This document shows positions 45,991-58,144 of a DNA stretch of 64,000 nucleotides, piece by piece. Under the pieces are notes generated by a model. That model worked only from the letters and a program-made list of their open reading frames with translations. It was not told the DNA's origin and searched no databases. The stretch is from Akanthomyces muscarius (lineage: Eukaryota; Ascomycota; Sordariomycetes; Hypocreales; Cordycipitaceae), in NCBI RefSeq assembly GCF_028009165.1, contig NC_079245.1, positions 3,162,001 through 3,226,000 on the forward strand, written 5' to 3'. Numbering within the stretch: the first letter of the stretch is position 1; the number at the start of each line of letters is the position of its first letter. Both the position numbers and the translations under genes were made by a program.

Positions 45991-48900
45991 TTTCTTGATT
46001 GAGGGAGAGTATTGAGAGGCGTAATTCTGCATAGGGTCTGCTTGTTGGGCGCAGCGAGGCGAGATTGTGACGTGGCGAGAGAAAAAGGCGCCCGTCGAGA
46101 GAAAAGTCGGTGGGCTTGAAGTATTGTGTGTCGCGGCTGTTTGTTGGGTAGAGCGACGGGTAGGGCTGTGTTCCAATCGAGTTCGAGGACGCGGTCACGA
46201 TGACGACTGACGATCTACGTAGTCGAGCAAAAATGAGGCTTAGATTTGGTGTCGCGAACCAAGGTTGGGGTCAAGCGGAATATGGATGAGTCGTTGCGTG
46301 TTGCAAGGTCTCGGCGCAGCCGTTTCAGAATAGGGACAAGACGTCTGTGGGGAGGGGAGGGAGGGAGAGAGAGAGAGCAAAGGCGACGACGTGAAGGATA
46401 AAGAGAAGAAAGGCCAAAGAAAAGAAGAAAGAGATAAAGAGTGACAGCGGCAGTCGAGTCGTCAGAAAGCAAAATGGCCTGAAACAGGACAGTTGCGGGT
46501 GAAGAAAAGGACGACGCCGCGGAAGATGGAAAAAAAGAGGCGATGGTTGGTGTTCCGGGACAGAAAGGGTTTTGCAGGAGGAATGGGAGGCGCCCAGAAA
46601 TGTCTTGGTTTGGGCGAGGCTTGTACTGGTAGAGGGCGAGAGGCGGGCTGGGGGGTTCGACCGGTGTGGTGTGGTGTGGGCGCAGCAGGGACAGTGGCAG
46701 GACAGGTGGGCTAGCGCTGTACAGGTGGTCGAGGTACCAGGCCAGTGACTGCGTTTTGTGCGAGACGAGCGGCGCAAACCAAGGCAAAAATCAAATAAAA
46801 TCAAAGGCAACGCGCAAAGGGCGTCAAAGTCGAACCAGAGTCTGCCGTTTCTTTGTCTTGTTATGCTTGGCGAAACGACAACAGCCAAGCAACGCGAACA
46901 ACACTGGCAAATGGGAACACAGGGGCGCAGGCGTCGTCGTCGGCAAAGCTGGCGAGGCCGAGCAGCAGCAGCAGCAGGGGACAAGCCTCGTCAGCACCAG
47001 GGAATGAATGGGTGGACAGCGCTGCAAAAACGCTGATGTGCGCGGGCGTGTCTTGATGAGGCGTCGGCGTCGGCGGTGGAGTGCCTGTGTGGGTTCCGAA
47101 TCCAGGAACCAAAAGTGGGATGAAGGAAAGTATTTTCTTCTTTTCGGTTCAAATCTCAATCGGTGGTTTTTTTTTTTTTTTCGTGTTCTTCCGTGTGATC
47201 CGAATAGAGACGGGGAAGACAAAAGCAAGGAAGCTGTTTCGATTGGGCGTGGGTTGCGCAGCAGCTGTCGCGAGGCTACCAGTAGCGTTGGATCGCTAAC
47301 AAGGTCGGAGCTCGGCGGATGGGCAGCGGGAAGGGGAGGGGCCTTTGAACGATATATCGAAAATATGATTCTTCTCTATGTCGTTGTTTCTGTCGAATCG
47401 CTTCCTTTCTTGGGATATTTTGTCTCGCGTCTTTTTTTTTTTCTGCTTCGTGCAGATCGAATCGGTAGCCGCTCCGTGCACAACTTTTGGCCGTTGAACC
47501 TGGACAGGAAAAAGGGGGTGGTTTGATGGCGAGTTTGGTGGAGAAGGTTTTTTAAGGTAGGCTTCGTACAGGCGCAGGTACGGGCAGGTACAGAAGCTCT
47601 CGGTACCTGTAAAAAGTGTAGGCGATGCGCTGTCGGGACCGAGAGGCCTAGCGTGTTGGAGGTGGATGGGGAGGCGTGTGCGCAAAAACCAGCTGGGTCG
47701 TGTGTTTAGTGCGTTTGAGAAGGTGAAAAGCTGTCACGTCTCCTGAATATGGGAATAAGCACAGCAGATTCGAAAGTAGAGAGGAGGAAAAATAATCGAA
47801 TCAGATACAGAACTGGCAAGAAAAAGAGAACAATGGCTTCATGTTCTTTTTAATCTTGACAAAAGTGTAGATGCCCGCCTCTTGTTGTCTCACTGGTTTA
47901 AATGGCTGGGGAGGCGCGGTGCTGAGGAATGGAGGGGTCAAGGACTGCACCGGCCACCGGGCAGTCAGCACACTTACAGGCCCCCTCGTCACTGTGAAAG
48001 CCCACTGTAGCTGGCTGGGCGCTCAGCTGCCGAGGCGTCGTGGCCTCTTGCTGGAATGTCTTTTGTCGTCGAGGCACGCGATGCCAGCCACTCTACGCGA
48101 GTCTATTGAATTTGATAATTCGTAGCAGATGGTGGGTCAAAGAATCGAGGGTTTTTCAAATCATAAAGAACTTTAAATCATCTTGCTGTGGTTGTGTTTG
48201 CGGCACTCGTCGAGTACAGTAGACAGCCGGCCAAACCACAGGCCAAAGATCAGCACCACCACAACACTCGTCCTCTGCCACTCATCATCCACAGACCATG
48301 ATCCCACCACACACTCTCTCTCTCTCACCGCGCACACCCTCCCCCCTGGCCGCCAAACTGGGTCCGACGAGTTTGAAATGTCTAAATTCGTCGACGGCTG
48401 TCTCGTCTCAAATCGCCATAGGCCGACTCAATGCCTGCCACCCGCTCCGTGGCGCTCTCCTCCATTTTACCAGTCACTTGTTATTTCCACAGCGCACATG
48501 TACAATCTGTCACTGCAGTCCGTTGATCCAACAAAGGGGGGGGTCAAGCAAATGCAGTAATACCGATGATTATTCTGTTTCATTATTCTTTTCTTCTCCC
48601 CGGTCATTACTCACCAGTAAACGTGGCAGAACGGGCCACAGAACGGGCAACAGCCACTCTTTAGCCTTTTTTGCCCCCATTCATCATCACCACACTCCCG
48701 CCTCCTCCAATCAGCCTGGCCCGGCCGTTTCATGAACCGTCTCCTGCATCGAATCCTCGTCCATCTTTCTGATCCATCCATGATCCATGTATTTCCCCCA
48801 CGCACGAACGGCTTCTTCTCTTCCTAAATACTTGCTGAGCTGCCAAGCTGCGTATTATCCATTTCGTCGTTGCACAATTCCCACTTCTTGCACAACCATC

Positions 48901-51302
48901 GGATAGCGAAAAAAAAATCACGCCAGTTTGCACATCTTTTTTGGAGCCGTCCCGAACCTTGCATGACCAGTGTGTTTCACCAATGACCAAACCAAAAGTC
49001 TGCCCAATAAACACACACATCATTTTTCAGCCAGTCAAGGCTCTCCCAGATGGCTCGACTGGTACTGGTACTACTCGGGCCAGGCGGTCAGGCCGCACAA
49101 GACCAGCTTCCCCATCCGGGCGGCGCGCGCTCTGTCTCCTGTGCGCTGTTGGCCCAGTCTCGTTCTCATTGTGCCATTCTCCATTGACTGGCTGGCTGTG
49201 AATGGCCTCGTTCGGCCTGTTCCCTCTACTTGTGTCCTACCACGGAGTACTCATTGCGTCAGCCAACCAACGAAACAAAAGTTTCTATTTCCATGCTTCG
49301 GCAGCAAAATCATGCCCGCGACGCCACCCGTTGCAATTTCAAGACACTGCTCTGCCCGACGAGGTCATCCTCCCCCCTCCCCAGGTTTCTGGAATGTAGA
49401 TCCCGTGTCATGTCATGACGCCAACGCTCTCTCCCTCTGTCGTGCCGTGTAAAGCACTCTCACTTGCCCACGAAGTAGTGGCCCATGCAAAGTTGGTGAA
49501 TAAGTGCAAGCTGTCATCAGTTCTCGGCCCGTCCCCCCCACGCTCCAACGCTCGACGGACAACGTTTTGTCGTTGGGTAAACGTAGGCTGAGACACATCA
49601 AGGCCCCAAGTCAAGCTTCCTTCATTTTCGCTCGCAAGACCAGTGGCATAGTGGAAACTTGGGCTCTTTCGTAGTCCTACTTCTCAGACCAGTATCTAAG
49701 TGGCATTGGCAGGAATCATGGATGCTCCTTTGCAAGTGCAAAGGAAGCATTGTACGCGGAGCAAAACATCAGGCCATCTTGCTGCTCCTAGCGCAGGCAT
49801 GAGATATCGGGGACTTCCCGAGCACGCCTGTCGCTCGGAATTTGTGCCGCTGTGCAGCCCTCTGTGCGTTGCCCTTCGCGTCTGTGCGGGTCGTGAGCGC
49901 CTGATACGCGGCCTGTGTCCGCACACTGCAAAAGTATTCATCGTTTCAAGTAAAATTTCACAGGAAATGTGAACCGTGACTGGTGGCACCAAAGCCAAGT
50001 TTTTGTTTTCCCATGGCGACCAAATGTTCTTGTACGCCGTTTAAGTGGTTGTGGAAGGGATAGCTCAGTGGTGTCTATCAGAGCTTCAACCACTCGATCA
50101 GATGTCACGAATTTGTTCTGCTTCTCATCTACCACTCGGAAATAATAAGCATGGGCCAAGTGTCTCAAATTCAGTAGTTACTGCTCGCAAACGAATTTCG
50201 CGATCTGCAAAACTCATGGTCGAGGCCCAAGACATCCATTCACTGGCAAGAACCCTTGTACGTTTCTCTCTCCTTCGCGGGGTAATTGTTGAATAGCATT
50301 TCCGAATCGGAAACAAATTATGGAAGGGCCAGTAATCACTAGCACTGCAACACATCCACGTGTCCGTCACTCCCCGGTGAGCAGCTCCCCGAGACCAGCC
50401 GACCATCGGGGCCAGCCCACCGTGCATGCATCATCATCACTGCATTTATCGCCATAAAGTTGTCTCAGCATCATTTGAACACATCATTTGAACACATCAC
50501 TTTTACCCAAGACTCTCCACAACCCCCGGTCAGTCCGTCAGGTCACACGCCTCCATGCATCCTTCATCAGAAACCGGCCGCCGGCGATGCCGTGAGCAAC
50601 CCTCGTCGCAGACATCACTTACACAAACACCTCCGTGGAAGAGCGATGGGAGGATATGCAACGGAGAGTTTCAGAGCATGCGTAAAGTTTTTTATTGGCT
50701 ACGTCATCGCATCGTGTCGGCTGCCGGCTGCTGAATCCCCCCCGCCGGCCTGAAAGTGCTGCAATGTAGGCGATCTGAAACGCCAGGACGGAAAAGCGCC
50801 GTCCTCTACCTGTTTCGCATATTCGCCCACCAACGAGAAAGCATCCCGAATCACTGACACTTTACCTGTCACTGTAATATTTGGAAAGTGCAGCTCTGCC
50901 AAAAGTTTCATCATATGCTATGTACAGGCAACGAGGCCAAATTGTCTGCATGGCAGTGTGATGTGCGATGCAGCAAGTTTGAGTCGTTTAAAGGGTATCA
51001 CTATTTCCAAAGCGGATTCGCAAGTCACTACATGCGACTTCTCTTCGTAGCTTTCCTCTCCCGCGGCTTCCCCCATGCGTGAGCCCGTCTGTTTCGGTCG
51101 ACCCATCATGCCATTCCTCTAAGACATGCCATGGCATTATGCTGTGCCTGCGTAATAACAGGTACATTACGCTTGCTTGCTTGCGACGGTTGCCTGCATA
51201 TCCATGTGCATGTCCGATCCAGACAATTTGGTGCTTCAGGCAAGCAGTACGCATAGCACGGCTCCGTTTGCTCGTCTTCTTCCACCAGTGCGCTCCGCGC
51301 CC
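45991..51302. other. 5.3-kb region without a called gene, upstream of SHO1
   Basis: Contains the SHO1 promoter and probably a long 5' leader: CT/GA-rich blocks (GGGAGGGAGGGAGAGAGAGAGAG at 46350-46378), CAG repeats at 46964-46979 and a T-run at 47167-47180 lie within 1.2 kb upstream. Further on are only short frames, a 13-bp direct repeat at 50467-50494 and the 3' flank of the RO-10 gene. Regulatory roles for the distal part, such as an lncRNA, are speculative. Confidence 0.45.
50467..50494. repeat. Two-copy 13-bp direct repeat
   Basis: CATCATTTGAACA is followed immediately by an identical second copy; the following CATCA is the start of a third. Outside recognised genes. Confidence 0.8.
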
Positions 51303-51992
51303 TCAAATCTCCTTTTCCAGCTCCCGCTCCCGCTCCTTTCTCCTCACCATCCGCTCGACCCTGCCCACGCGCGCCTCCACCTCGGCCGTCGCGTCCGACG
51401 TCGGCAGCAGGCCCGCCTCGTACCACGACCGCAGCGTCGCCTCGCTGCGCGCCCTCAGCTCCGCCACCTCGGCCTCCTGCGCGCGCTGCGTCGCCTCGAC
51501 GCCGCGCATGCGCTCCGTCAGCGCCACCAGCGCCGCGCTCTCGGTAGGGTCCGGCACCGGCGTGTCCTGCACGGCGGTGAGCGCGGACACGGTCGCGGGA
51601 AAGGACGGCGCGGCCGACAGCACGATGGCGCGGACGGCGTCGATGGGCAGCTGCGAGGGAGGCTCGGTCGCGGCGGGGGTCTGGAAGAAGTCGGGGCGTG
51701 CTTTATCTAGCGAAGTGTCTTGTTAGTAAAAAAAAAAATTGCCGGGAAGTAGAAAGCGGGCGAGGGGGGAAAGGGCTGAGAGAGACGTACAGATCTTGAG
51801 CAAATCACCGTAGACGCGGATCCGCGAGGTCAGGATCGAGAAGCGCTTTTCCAAATCGGCCATTTGCCGCAGAGCCGATTCGTGCGCTGTGGACGGCGTC
51901 GACGAGCCGTAGAGGAGATGCTCGATGCGCAGCAGACGCGACTCGAGCAGCGAAATGGTCGACAGCGTCGTCTGATCCAAGGGGTGCTCCAT
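51303..51992 (-). CDS. ro-10: Dynactin p24-type subunit (nuclear distribution protein RO-10), 201 aa
   Basis: Minus-strand exons 51992-51791 and 51706-51303 join across an 84-nt intron (GTACGT donor, CTAG acceptor); the split codon gives Tyr68. RO-10 is the Neurospora equivalent of dynactin p24/DCTN3, part of the shoulder of dynactin, which activates dynein for nuclear migration along hyphae. The protein is nearly all alpha-helical: an N-terminal helix LDQTTLSTISLLESRLLRIEHLLYG, a second around LRQMADLEKRFSILTSRIRVYGDLLKI, and a long C-terminal coiled coil with ERMRGVEATQRAQEAEVAELR and RVGRVERMVRRKERERELEKEI. The family assignment rests on overall helix pattern and resemblance to fungal RO-10 annotations as I recall them, and was not checked by search. 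The start is the Met directly before the first helix. Confidence 0.8.
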
Positions 51993-54348
51993 GATGTGCG
52001 GTGCGAGCTGAATATCGGCGCAAATTGTCGGGCCCCAAGTATGCCGCAGGCGCGTACCGTCCGGTTCCAGCCCAGTAGTAAGCCAGGTCGAAATACCAAG
52101 CCAATTTTCGAGTAGATGAGCTGACGTTCTGCGAATGCTGATGGGAAGACGTTGGAGGCGGGAGCTTGGAGCTTGGGGTCGCGCCCCACACGTGATGGTG
52201 TGCAGTGACTTCGCGCGCATGCACAGTGTTTGTTTCTACAGAAACTGCGTCCGTACTTTTTACAAGTATGTTATATATGCTGCTGAGTTTTAGTGCTCCC
52301 TCATTCCCACACGTCTATTCGTATTCGCAGGGTCTGTGTGTACGTAAGGCAGGTGCTCCTAGACACGGCTCGCAAGCTTCCTTCAACCACAGAAACAAAT
52401 AGTAACTTCTGATAAGTTTATAGGTGCAAAGGCAAGTTACATAGAAGCAAACTAAGTTCTGAGAAATCACCTATATGATGAAGCCGCCAGGAGCTGAATT
52501 GGCGTGCTAAATCACGTTGCTATACTTGGTCATTCATTGGACGCCTGCAATAGGGTAGCGAGAGTTTCTCGCAGTCTTCCAACCACGTTTTCAGTAGAGT
52601 ATAGCTCCGACATTGTCAATGTCAATTCCTGAACCTCGAAAATTGGTGGACTGAACATAATTACTCCTGCTACGTGCAATCTCAGTAGATTTTGCAGTCT
52701 CACTGTTACAGTCGCAGTCGACAACACCGCGCTCGCCATCTACGCACCGTCGGCAAGAACCTCGATATTGCGGCCCATCTGCGCCCAGGCATGATGGCAA
52801 CAACAAAGGAAAATATGTATTGTTGATTCCACCTCACTATTGCATCATCTACAACTAACTATTGTTGAACGATTTATGGGTAAAGCAACATCATGTACAT
52901 GACAAGCTACGACCACGCAGTAAGCGGGTAGGGTTCTGCCAATGCCTTGGCCACTCTTGCCATTTTTCAGCGTAAATTCCAATAGCCAACAGTCAAACAA
53001 TAGACCCGAAGACTAAAAAGGGTGCATGTCAGGTCCGAGTGTGGCCGCCCTTGGTATATTGTCTCGCCTGACAATAGGCGGTCCTTCTCCATTGTCACCC
53101 GCAGGGCTGGGGAGCGTGCCCCTCCTGATATGATTGCAAGTACAGTGGGACCCATAGCCCCTGGGAATAAAAGATGAAAAACACAATGATATCATTGTCA
53201 CTTCTCTTGCGCTCCTTGGCGTGCCGGCGTGCTCACATTTGGTGATCTGCAGGCTGGTAATCCCTGGACTGCTGGTGATCGCCACGGCAGAGCAAACCAG
53301 ACGTAGGGCATCTGGGCATCTTGGCATTTTATCACAATTTCAATTTGCTCGAAGTTCTGAACTCATGTACCTAGTTCACTTTTTTTTTTGCCTCTAATTA
53401 CACCATACGTCTGATTGCTCCCTTGGCCTGCCTACTAGTCCCCTACGGCTGGAGCCCGTGTAAGCGAGATGCCAGATCGCAGGGCTGGACATTGTCAGCC
53501 GTGAAAATGAAATGAAATAGACGACCGCGAAAATAATTCGCTCTTTTGCTTTGACGGTGTTTTTATGGTCTACTCGCTTGATGGCCGGCACGCGGCATTT
53601 GGCATGCAGCAGTAAGACCTTCGCGCGACCAACGCGCAGTCTCCAAGGGCAGCCCTAAAACAAGGGCAAAGAAGCAAAAATATCCAAGACATCGCGACGT
53701 CATTTTTGTCGGCCAAACCGCAACCCCGTCAATAGGACCCAGAAAGAGTGTTTATTGAGAGACTTTCTCGGACACACTAGTCTCTGCTTCACTCATTGTG
53801 ATGCCCCCAGGGGAACAAGTCTGGAGAAGCGCCAGAACCAATTGTAAGCCAGACAGGCGCGCGCACCGCAACTGCAGATCCGAGGTTGCCCACCCGGGGA
53901 CCAAAACCCCTATTCACCTGGAACTAGAAAAGGGAACAGGAGATTGGTCGCCATGTCTGGGACTATTGGCATGGGGACGGAATGCAGGCGGGCGTTCTGC
54001 GGACAGAACCTCATTGTGCGTGCGATGGGCAAATGGAGGGATTGGGATCGGCCAGGTCGAAACAACTGGGGTTGGGCGTGACTTGTTGCCGTGATATGTG
54101 AAATGTTTTCTGGAGAAAACGATCTCGTTTGCGGGTATATAGTAGTTGACTGACGGCATCCTCTGGCTGCTTGTCGTTCCTTGTCTTCATTCTCTTTGCT
54201 TTCACCTTTAGCTTTCGCTTCATTTATCTGCCTTTTCGCTCCCTTTCGATACTTACTTCCAGCGGGGTTTTCTGGAACACTGGTTGTTTCTCACATAAAA
54301 AAACACATACACTCATTCAACTACTACATCTTTCTCACGTCTTTCAAG
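51993..54348. other. Intergenic, 2.36 kb
   Basis: RO-10 promoter at the left and the promoter of the small secreted protein at the right. Between them I see no coding exon; frames are short on both strands. From about 54170 the plus strand becomes T/C-rich, as expected for a transcribed leader. Confidence 0.45.
54136..54142 (+). promoter_or_regulatory. Possible TATA box of the small secreted protein gene
   Basis: TATATAG lies 213 bp upstream of the ATG at 54349 and just before the pyrimidine-rich leader that begins near 54170, giving plausible TATA-to-start spacing of about 30 bp and a leader of roughly 180 nt. Confidence 0.4.
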
Positions 54349-54723
54349 ATGAAGTTTGCTGGCGTCATTGCTCTCTTTGTGGCCGCTGCCACCGCTGCTC
54401 CCCTTCTGGTACGCACGCCCTTCCTAATCTTCATATCCGTACTGCTCGGTAAAGAAGAAAGACGGTATGGAGACATGCAGCTAATTCGTTCGCAGGGTGA
54501 CGTTACCGGCACTGTCGGTAGCCTCGTCGACGATCCCTCCAACGCCGTGGCCAAGGTCGAGGACACGGCCAACGGTCTCGTCGGCGGTGTCGAAAAAATG
54601 GCCAATAACGTCGTGGGAGGTGCCGAGAATACTGTCAATGGTCTTGTTGGCGAGGTCGGCCACGCTGTAGGCGGTCTGCTCAAGCCTGTTACTGGTGCCG
54701 CTGGCGGCATCCTTAAGAACTAA
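54349..54723 (+). CDS. Small secreted protein with five 11-residue repeats, 95 aa
   Basis: Exons 54349-54408 and 54496-54723 join between codons across an 87-nt intron. Residues 1-17 are a signal peptide (MKFAGVIALFVAAATAA), with cleavage likely before PLL. Residues 21-40 (GDVTGTVGSLVDDPSNAVAK) lead into five contiguous units of exactly 11 residues: VEDTANGLVGG, VEKMANNVVGG, AENTVNGLVGE, VGHAVGGLLKP and VTGAAGGILKN, the last ending at the stop. Eleven-residue (hendecad) periodicity is typical of amphipathic helices that lie on membranes or form right-handed coils, as in LEA proteins and synucleins. There is no cysteine, glycosylation sequon or known enzyme motif, and the family is unknown to me. 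The intron is a multiple of three and free of stop codons, so retention would add 29 residues after the signal peptide. Expression is suggested by the TATA box and CT-rich leader. Confidence 0.82.
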   Translation: MKFAGVIALFVAAATAAPLLVRTPFLIFISVLLGKEERRYGDMQLIRSQGDVTGTVGSLVDDPSNAVAKVEDTANGLVGGVEKMANNVVGGAENTVNGLVGEVGHAVGGLLKPVTGAAGGILKN

Positions 54724-56295
54724 AAGGCATAGGCTCCGTTGCGCATCTAGGCTGGGCAGAATAGGTTCATCGGGGTACCCGGGAAAAATATACTGCAGCT
54801 GTGCGGACTTGATACTCTGGCCGTGATTTCTCCTAGAAGGCATCGCCAATACACTTGTCGCCATATAAATTTATACTCGCTGTAATGTGAAACGTGATGT
54901 TGGTGAGTGATGCTGTGTAATTGGCCGGCGGGTGATGGCTGCGAGAAACCTTTATCCTTGTGCCGAAAATAAATCTACATCGTATTCTGAGATTCGGAGG
55001 TCGCTACTGGCTGTGGTAACCAAACCTGCAGCAACAGATGCCTCCTCTTATTCGGATCTGAGGATGATGATCTTGTGGGCGGGAAGAGCCGTAGTTCGAT
55101 ACCCCCGCTGCTGTGAGCAGGGTACTCGGTGTGGCGGAGAGAGCCGCCGAGTCTTGATCTCGGACTTTCCAATGTATTTCCAACGTGTTCAATTTGTACA
55201 ATTTGTACAACTTCTCTTCTATGGCTCCTCCTTGTATCATGTGCTCCTCAGTGTCTTGGCCACGGCGGCGTAAGATTTTGGCGCCGTCGCGGCGTGTCCC
55301 TGTGACTGGGCTGCTGCGGGGGATGGGATGGGTGGTGGCGTGGGGCCTGGACTGACATGCCTGCCCTGAAGAGGTGCATGGTTGGACGGAGCCAGGTGCC
55401 TGGATTGCATCTTCATCTGGGCTGCAGTGCAGGGCCGGGAATACGGGTGTGTGCTGCAGAGAGTTTGCCGTCTTCGGCAGGACATTCTCTTTCTCTGTCT
55501 CGCTCGGCCAGAGTCGGGCAGCTTAGGCCGTTTGCTCTTTTGCAGGTGATTGCCCCCCGCGGATACGCCCCAGTCTGGACGGATCGTGACTAATAACTAA
55601 ACCAGCGGCGTCCCAAAACCGGCGCGACCGCAGCAAACCATCAGGACAAGCAAGGTTTTTAGCACAATAGATACGAGAAAAGGCGTCAAAAAAATTGAGT
55701 TGGTGCCTGCGTACTTACCCAACTCAGTTATTCCATGGTCGCCCCGTTTTTGTGTAGTTGTTTAGGCTTTCTTTCCCCTCTCATCCTCCGCATTCACAGA
55801 TCTCCATCTCGCTCGCTCTCTTGCTCCCCAGCTTTCATTCTCTTCTTCTTGCACCATCACTATCGAATACAGGTACCTGTAATATCATTAGTACTCAGTA
55901 CACCACCTACGTACTTGGGTCTGTCGACTGGCTGCCGTCTTGGCCCCGTCTTGCTCTCGTTTCATCATTGCGCCTGTGCCCGCCAATCCAGCGATCCCAT
56001 TTGCGAATACCCCAGCGCCAGCAGCCTGAAATCCGCATTCCCCAGCGCTACATTGATTTTTACGACCCCAGCCAAGCAGCCAGCTCTGTCGAGGTCTTGC
56101 TTTTTTTCCCTTCTAATTTCTGACCGTCGACCGCTGTCTCTGGCTCGCCCAAAATCAATCTACCCACTTATCTCCCGTCGTGTCGCCCCGTGCGTCGCCC
56201 TCATCCTACCCTTCCCCCTTGTCCGCCCAACCCTCCTCCCTCAAGGCGCATTTTAGCACCTTGAATACGGAGGCGGCGCTGCTCTTGCGCCGGCT
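54724..56295. other. Intergenic, 1.57 kb
   Basis: Holds the 3' UTR of the small secreted protein gene and the promoter and long pyrimidine-rich leader of the transporter gene (CT-rich from about 55760). A short direct repeat CAATTTGTA occurs at 55189-55209. No coding exon is supported. Confidence 0.45.
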
Positions 56296-58144
56296 ATGAC
56301 GAATTATTCAACCATTACAGATGCACAGCCCGAGATTTCAGACGCCAGCGACATGTCGAGGTACGATTCTATTTCTTTACTGGGCCATTTTTCCATGGCT
56401 CGCTCGCTTTGCAATATCGAGATCGGGAAAACGGGCCCCAGATCCAGTTGGCCACGTTGAAGCTAACAAAAGACGTTTTTCGCGACAGCAGACACCGACG
56501 ACGCGGCGGTAAAGATGCCGGCTACGCGGGCAAGGCCTCGCGCGTGAGCAGCATCGTCAATCTCCTCAATACCAGTACGACTCTTCCTTTTCCCGCCAGT
56601 CGCCTTTGTACCCTCGCATCGTTGCTAACCACCTATCGCCATGAAACAGTTGTAGGAGCTGGCACCCTCACCATGCCCTTTGTGCTTTCGCACATGGGTA
56701 TTATGCTTGGTGTCGTCCTCATCCTCTGGTCCGCCTTCACGTCGGCCTTTGGGCTCTACCTCCAATCGCGATGCGCCCGATACCTCGACCGCGGCACCGC
56801 CTCCTTCTTCGCCCTCTCCCAGCTCACCTACCCCAACGCCGCCGTCATCTTCGACCTCGCCATTGCTGTCAAGTGCTTCGGCGTCGGCGTCTCCTACATG
56901 ATCATCATCGGCGACCTGATGCCTGGCGTCATGCAGGGCCTGACCAACCATACCGAGAACTTTCCCTACCTCGTCAATCGCCATTTCTGGATCACCGCCT
57001 TTATGCTGCTCGTCATTCCTCTTAGCTTCCTGCGCCGTCTCGACTCGCTCAAGTACACCAGTATCGTCGCCCTCGTCTCCATTGGCTACCTGATTGTCCT
57101 CGTCGTCTACCACTTTGCTGCCGACGCCCACGCTGACCCGAGTGACATTCGCGTCATTGAATGGGCTGGCGCCGTCGAGACCTTGAGCACCCTGCCGGTC
57201 GTCGTATTTGCTTATACGTGTCACCAAAATGTACTGACTCACCCGTTCTCCCGCTTCTTTTCTCTCCCGTGCTAACATGCTAAAGATGTTTTCCATCATC
57301 AACGAAATTGGCGACAACACCCCCGGCAGCATGGTTTCTGTTGTGGGCAGCAGCATTGGCTCTGCTGGCGTTATCTACTTGCTCGTCGCCATTACTGGCT
57401 ATATTACGTTTGGCAACTCTGTTGTCGGCAACATCATCATGATGTGTAGGTCTGCCCATGTCTACTCTTATCTGATTACCGCTAACCCGCGCAGATGCCA
57501 CCGGTGTTGCTTCCACCATTGGCAAGGCCGCCATTGTTATCCTCGTCCTATTCTCGATCCCCTTGCAGGTTCACCCCTGCCGCGCCTCTCTCGATGCAGT
57601 CCTCGGCTGGCGCCCCGGTCGCTCGCAAAGCAACAGCGGCCGTCCGGGTTCTCCTATGCTGACTGCCAGCCGCGGCGACCACGGCAGCACCGCCCCAATG
57701 TCCGATATGAGATTCGCCCTCCTTACCACGGTTATCCTCACCGGTGCTTACGCTACTGCTCTCTCTGTTAGCAGTCTCGACCGCATGCTTGCGTTTGTCG
57801 GCAGCACTGGGTCCACCTCGATCAGCTTCATCCTGCCCGGCCTGTTTTATTACAAGATTAGCGATCCCGACAGCATTCATCACCAGCGCCTGCTCAAGGA
57901 GGACGACGACATGGAAGATTCGACCTCGGACGTCGAGGAGTCGTCGGCTCTGGCGCAGAACCCTGCTGCTCCTGGTCCCTCTGGCCCCAGAGGCGTCTGG
58001 CGCTGGCGTAAGAAGTGGCGCTGGGACCTCGAGCACATTGACCATGAGATCATCCGCAAGGCTGCCCTGGTCTTGGCCGTGTATGGCGTTGTCGTCATGG
58101 CTGTCTGCTTAATAATGAATCTGTTTTTCACCACATCGCATTAG
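56296..58144 (+). CDS. Vacuolar amino-acid transporter, AVT5/6/7-like, 513 aa
   Basis: Five exons (56296-56360, 56489-56574, 56650-57230, 57286-57445, 57495-58144) join in frame. It is an AAAP/SLC38-type transporter, likely exporting or importing neutral or acidic amino acids across the vacuolar membrane. The motif SSIVNLLNTIVGAGTLTMPF in TM1 is diagnostic. About eleven spans follow, including LGVVLILWSAFTSAFGLYL, FDLAIAVKCFGVGVSYMIIIGDLMP, and VVVFAYTCHQNMFSIINEI, whose CHQN matches the family. A Ser-rich cytoplasmic loop separates the late spans, a 70-residue acidic then basic loop (EDDDMEDSTSDVEESS) precedes the last helix, and the C-terminus is short. The second exon can use either of two tandem acceptors, 56488 or 56491, giving 513 or 512 residues. 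Assignment to a particular yeast paralogue is not made. Confidence 0.93.
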
